Origin: JADLGH01 sp964586675
GTDB taxonomy: Bacteria > Desulfobacterota_D > UBA1144 > Nemesobacterales > UBA2774
NCBI GenBank assembly: GCA_964586675.1
Contig: CAZPHQ010000003.1
Location: 1-64,000 of the forward strand
Direction of reading: 5' to 3'
Length of the DNA stretch: 64,000 nucleotides
A model generated the notes under the pieces. The model did no database searches. It was not told where the DNA came from and saw nothing but the letters and a program-made list of their open reading frames with translations. The number at the start of each line of letters is the position of its first letter. Positions within the stretch are counted from its first letter, which is position 1. A program made the translations under genes and the position numbers. Positions 62,743 through 64,000 of this stretch are shown here, piece by piece.

Positions 62743-64000
62743 CTAAAGCTCGCAGGGTTCCCCGTTCGTCGAAAGATCCTTACAGGGGTAGCGCCAGTCC
62801 TCGTCGGGAGCGTTGAATATATACTTCGCCTCCTCCGGTCCCCACGTGCCGGCCGGATACCCGTAAAGCGGCACGGTCGGATCGTTCTCCCATGCGTTCA
62901 GTATCGGATCGACGAACGTCCAGCACGCCTCCACCGCGTCGGCGCGGGCGTAGTGAGTGGCGTCGCCGAGCATGCAGTCTAAAAGGAGCCTCTCGTAGGC
63001 CTCCGGGATGTAGGCGTCGGAGAGATCGGAGTAATGGAAATCCATTCCGACCTCCTTGATCTCGAATCCGGCCCCCGGCTTCTTCATGCCGAATTTAAGG
63101 AGTATGCCCTCGTCCGGCTGAATGCGGATTATGAGCTGGTTCGGCGTTGCCGCGCAGAGAATCTCCTCTGTGAAAAGACGGTGCGGCGTTTTCTTGAAAT
63201 CGATGACCACCTCGCTCACGCGCGTCGGAAGGCATTTGCCTGTCCGTAGATAGATCGGCACGTCGCTCCAGCGCCAGTTGTCTATGTAGAGCTTCATTGC
63301 GACGAACGTCTCCGTGCGGGAACCGGGAGCGACGTCCTTTTCATTTCTGTAACTCGCCACCTTCTTCCCGTCGACGACCGATTCGGTGTACTGCCCCCTC
63401 ACGACCTGTTTCGCCACGTCTTCAGGCTTTATGGGACGAAGCGATCTGAATATCTTTACCGTTTCATTCCTGACGTCAGTCGCGTCGAAAACGGAAGGAG
63501 GCTCGATCGTCACGGTGCCTAGAACCTGCAGCAGATGGTTCTGTATCATGTCCCTGAGCGCGCCGTAGTGGTCGTAGTATCCGCCCCTGTCCTCGACGCC
63601 TATAGACTCGGCCGCCGTGATCTCGATGCGGTTTATGTAGTTCCTGTTCCAGAGCGGCTCGAATATGCCGTTCGCGAAACGGAGCGCGAAAATATCCTGG
63701 ACCGTTTCCTTGCCGAGGTAGTGGTCTATCCTGTAAATCTGGTCCTCCCGGAACTTGCTCTGAAGGTCGGCGTTCAGCTTTTTTGCGGAGGCGAGGTCGC
63801 GTCCGAACGGCTTTTCGACCACTATGCGCCTCCACGGCGTGCCGTCATCTCCCTCCTTCGAGAGCCCGCTGTCGCCGAGGTTCCCGGCTATCGAGGAATA
63901 GAGGCTCGGCGATGTGGAGAGATAGAATATGTAATTTCCGTTGCTCTTGGCTTCGGTATCTATGGAGCTCAGCTTCTTCTTCAGATCGCCGTAGTGATTG
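62743..64000 (-). CDS. zwf: Glucose-6-phosphate 1-dehydrogenase, 5' end beyond window
   Basis: The window holds the C-terminal 418 residues of G6PD, with the frame open to base 64000. Visible are YIFYLSTSPSLYSSIAGNLGDSG, RIVVEKPFGRDLASAK, the substrate/catalytic motif RIDHYLGKETVQDIFALRFAN, NYINRIEITAAESIGVEDRGGYYDHYGALRDMIQNHLLQ and GDATHYARADAVEACW. The enzyme oxidises glucose 6-phosphate and reduces NADP. The missing N-terminus (coenzyme-binding GASGDL) would lie beyond 64000. No frame break is seen. Confidence 0.97.
   Translation of the reverse strand, partial: NHYGDLKKKLSSIDTEAKSNGNYIFYLSTSPSLYSSIAGNLGDSGLSKEGDDGTPWRRIVVEKPFGRDLASAKKLNADLQSKFREDQIYRIDHYLGKETVQDIFALRFANGIFEPLWNRNYINRIEITAAESIGVEDRGGYYDHYGALRDMIQNHLLQVLGTVTIEPPSVFDATDVRNETVKIFRSLRPIKPEDVAKQVVRGQYTESVVDGKKVASYRNEKDVAPGSRTETFVAMKLYIDNWRWSDVPIYLRTGKCLPTRVSEVVIDFKKTPHRLFTEEILCAATPNQLIIRIQPDEGILLKFGMKKPGAGFEIKEVGMDFHYSDLSDAYIPEAYERLLLDCMLGDATHYARADAVEACWTFVDPILNAWENDPTVPLYGYPAGTWGPEEAKYIFNAPDEDWRYPCKDLSTNGEPCEL

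Overview
The window reads as ordinary chromosome from a Gram-negative bacterium of moderately high GC. Evidence for an outer-membrane lifestyle is a Tol/TonB operon, a lipobox lipoprotein, secreted proteins and type IV pilins. A pilin cluster followed by an ABC transporter and TPR protein, sigma-54 promoters, a c-di-GMP-type riboswitch and a deoxyhypusine-synthase-like polyamine gene together suggest a deltaproteobacterial / Desulfobacterota-like or Dadabacteria-like lineage. That placement is inference; no rRNA or tRNA gene is visible. Genes are tightly packed, with frequent 1-17 base overlaps, and I see no insertion sequence, prophage or CRISPR array.

Layout. 1-6.4 kb: a secreted TPR protein, a lipoprotein, then two tandem type IV pilins, each with its own sigma-54 promoter and a shared upstream motif, followed by an ABC ATPase, permease and membrane-anchored TPR protein that resemble the Myxococcus pilH/pilI/pilG arrangement. 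6.4-18.4 kb (minus strand): greA, carB, a CDP-alcohol phosphatidyltransferase, two SPOR proteins, argS, a histidine phosphatase and tolQ-tolR-tonB/tolA. 18.7-23.2 kb: a small secreted protein, the yebC-ruvC-ruvA-ruvB operon and a secreted hypothetical protein. 23.5-34.1 kb: rho and a gamma-glutamyltransferase on plus, then a long minus-strand operon pduO-type / O-methyltransferase / glnD / nadB / nadC / nadA. 34.2-38.3 kb: a CPPC thioredoxin, a Lon-N protein, ruvX and small housekeeping genes, ending with arfB. 38.4-45.3 kb: amtB with a sigma-54 promoter, an AcuI/YhdH oxidoreductase, a secreted sugar dehydrogenase behind a GEMM-I riboswitch, and thiC. 45.5-52.3 kb: tsaD, a Dabb protein, an unusual ABC exporter with a degenerate galactokinase-like gene behind it, and a MarR regulator plus sigma-70-family factor sharing palindromic operators. 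52.3-58.7 kb: ispH, hydrolase, SDR, a P-loop kinase, TauE, an NCS2 permease and an AT-rich TM2/SH3 gene. 58.8-64 kb: a polyamine module (aguB, aguA, DHS-like) and the oxidative pentose phosphate genes pgl and zwf (zwf runs off the window).

The strongest non-routine signals are (i) the GEMM-I riboswitch before the secreted dehydrogenase, (ii) the paired pilin promoters with a conserved enhancer motif about 120 bases upstream, (iii) the MarR/sigma factor cassette with at least three TTAGG-type operators, (iv) the exporter whose nucleotide-binding domain lacks about 23 residues, next to a galactokinase-like protein without recognisable catalytic motifs, and (v) the agmatine-linked deoxyhypusine-synthase homologue. 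Nitrogen and surface functions both appear to be wired to sigma-54 here (pilins, amtB; glnD is also in the window).
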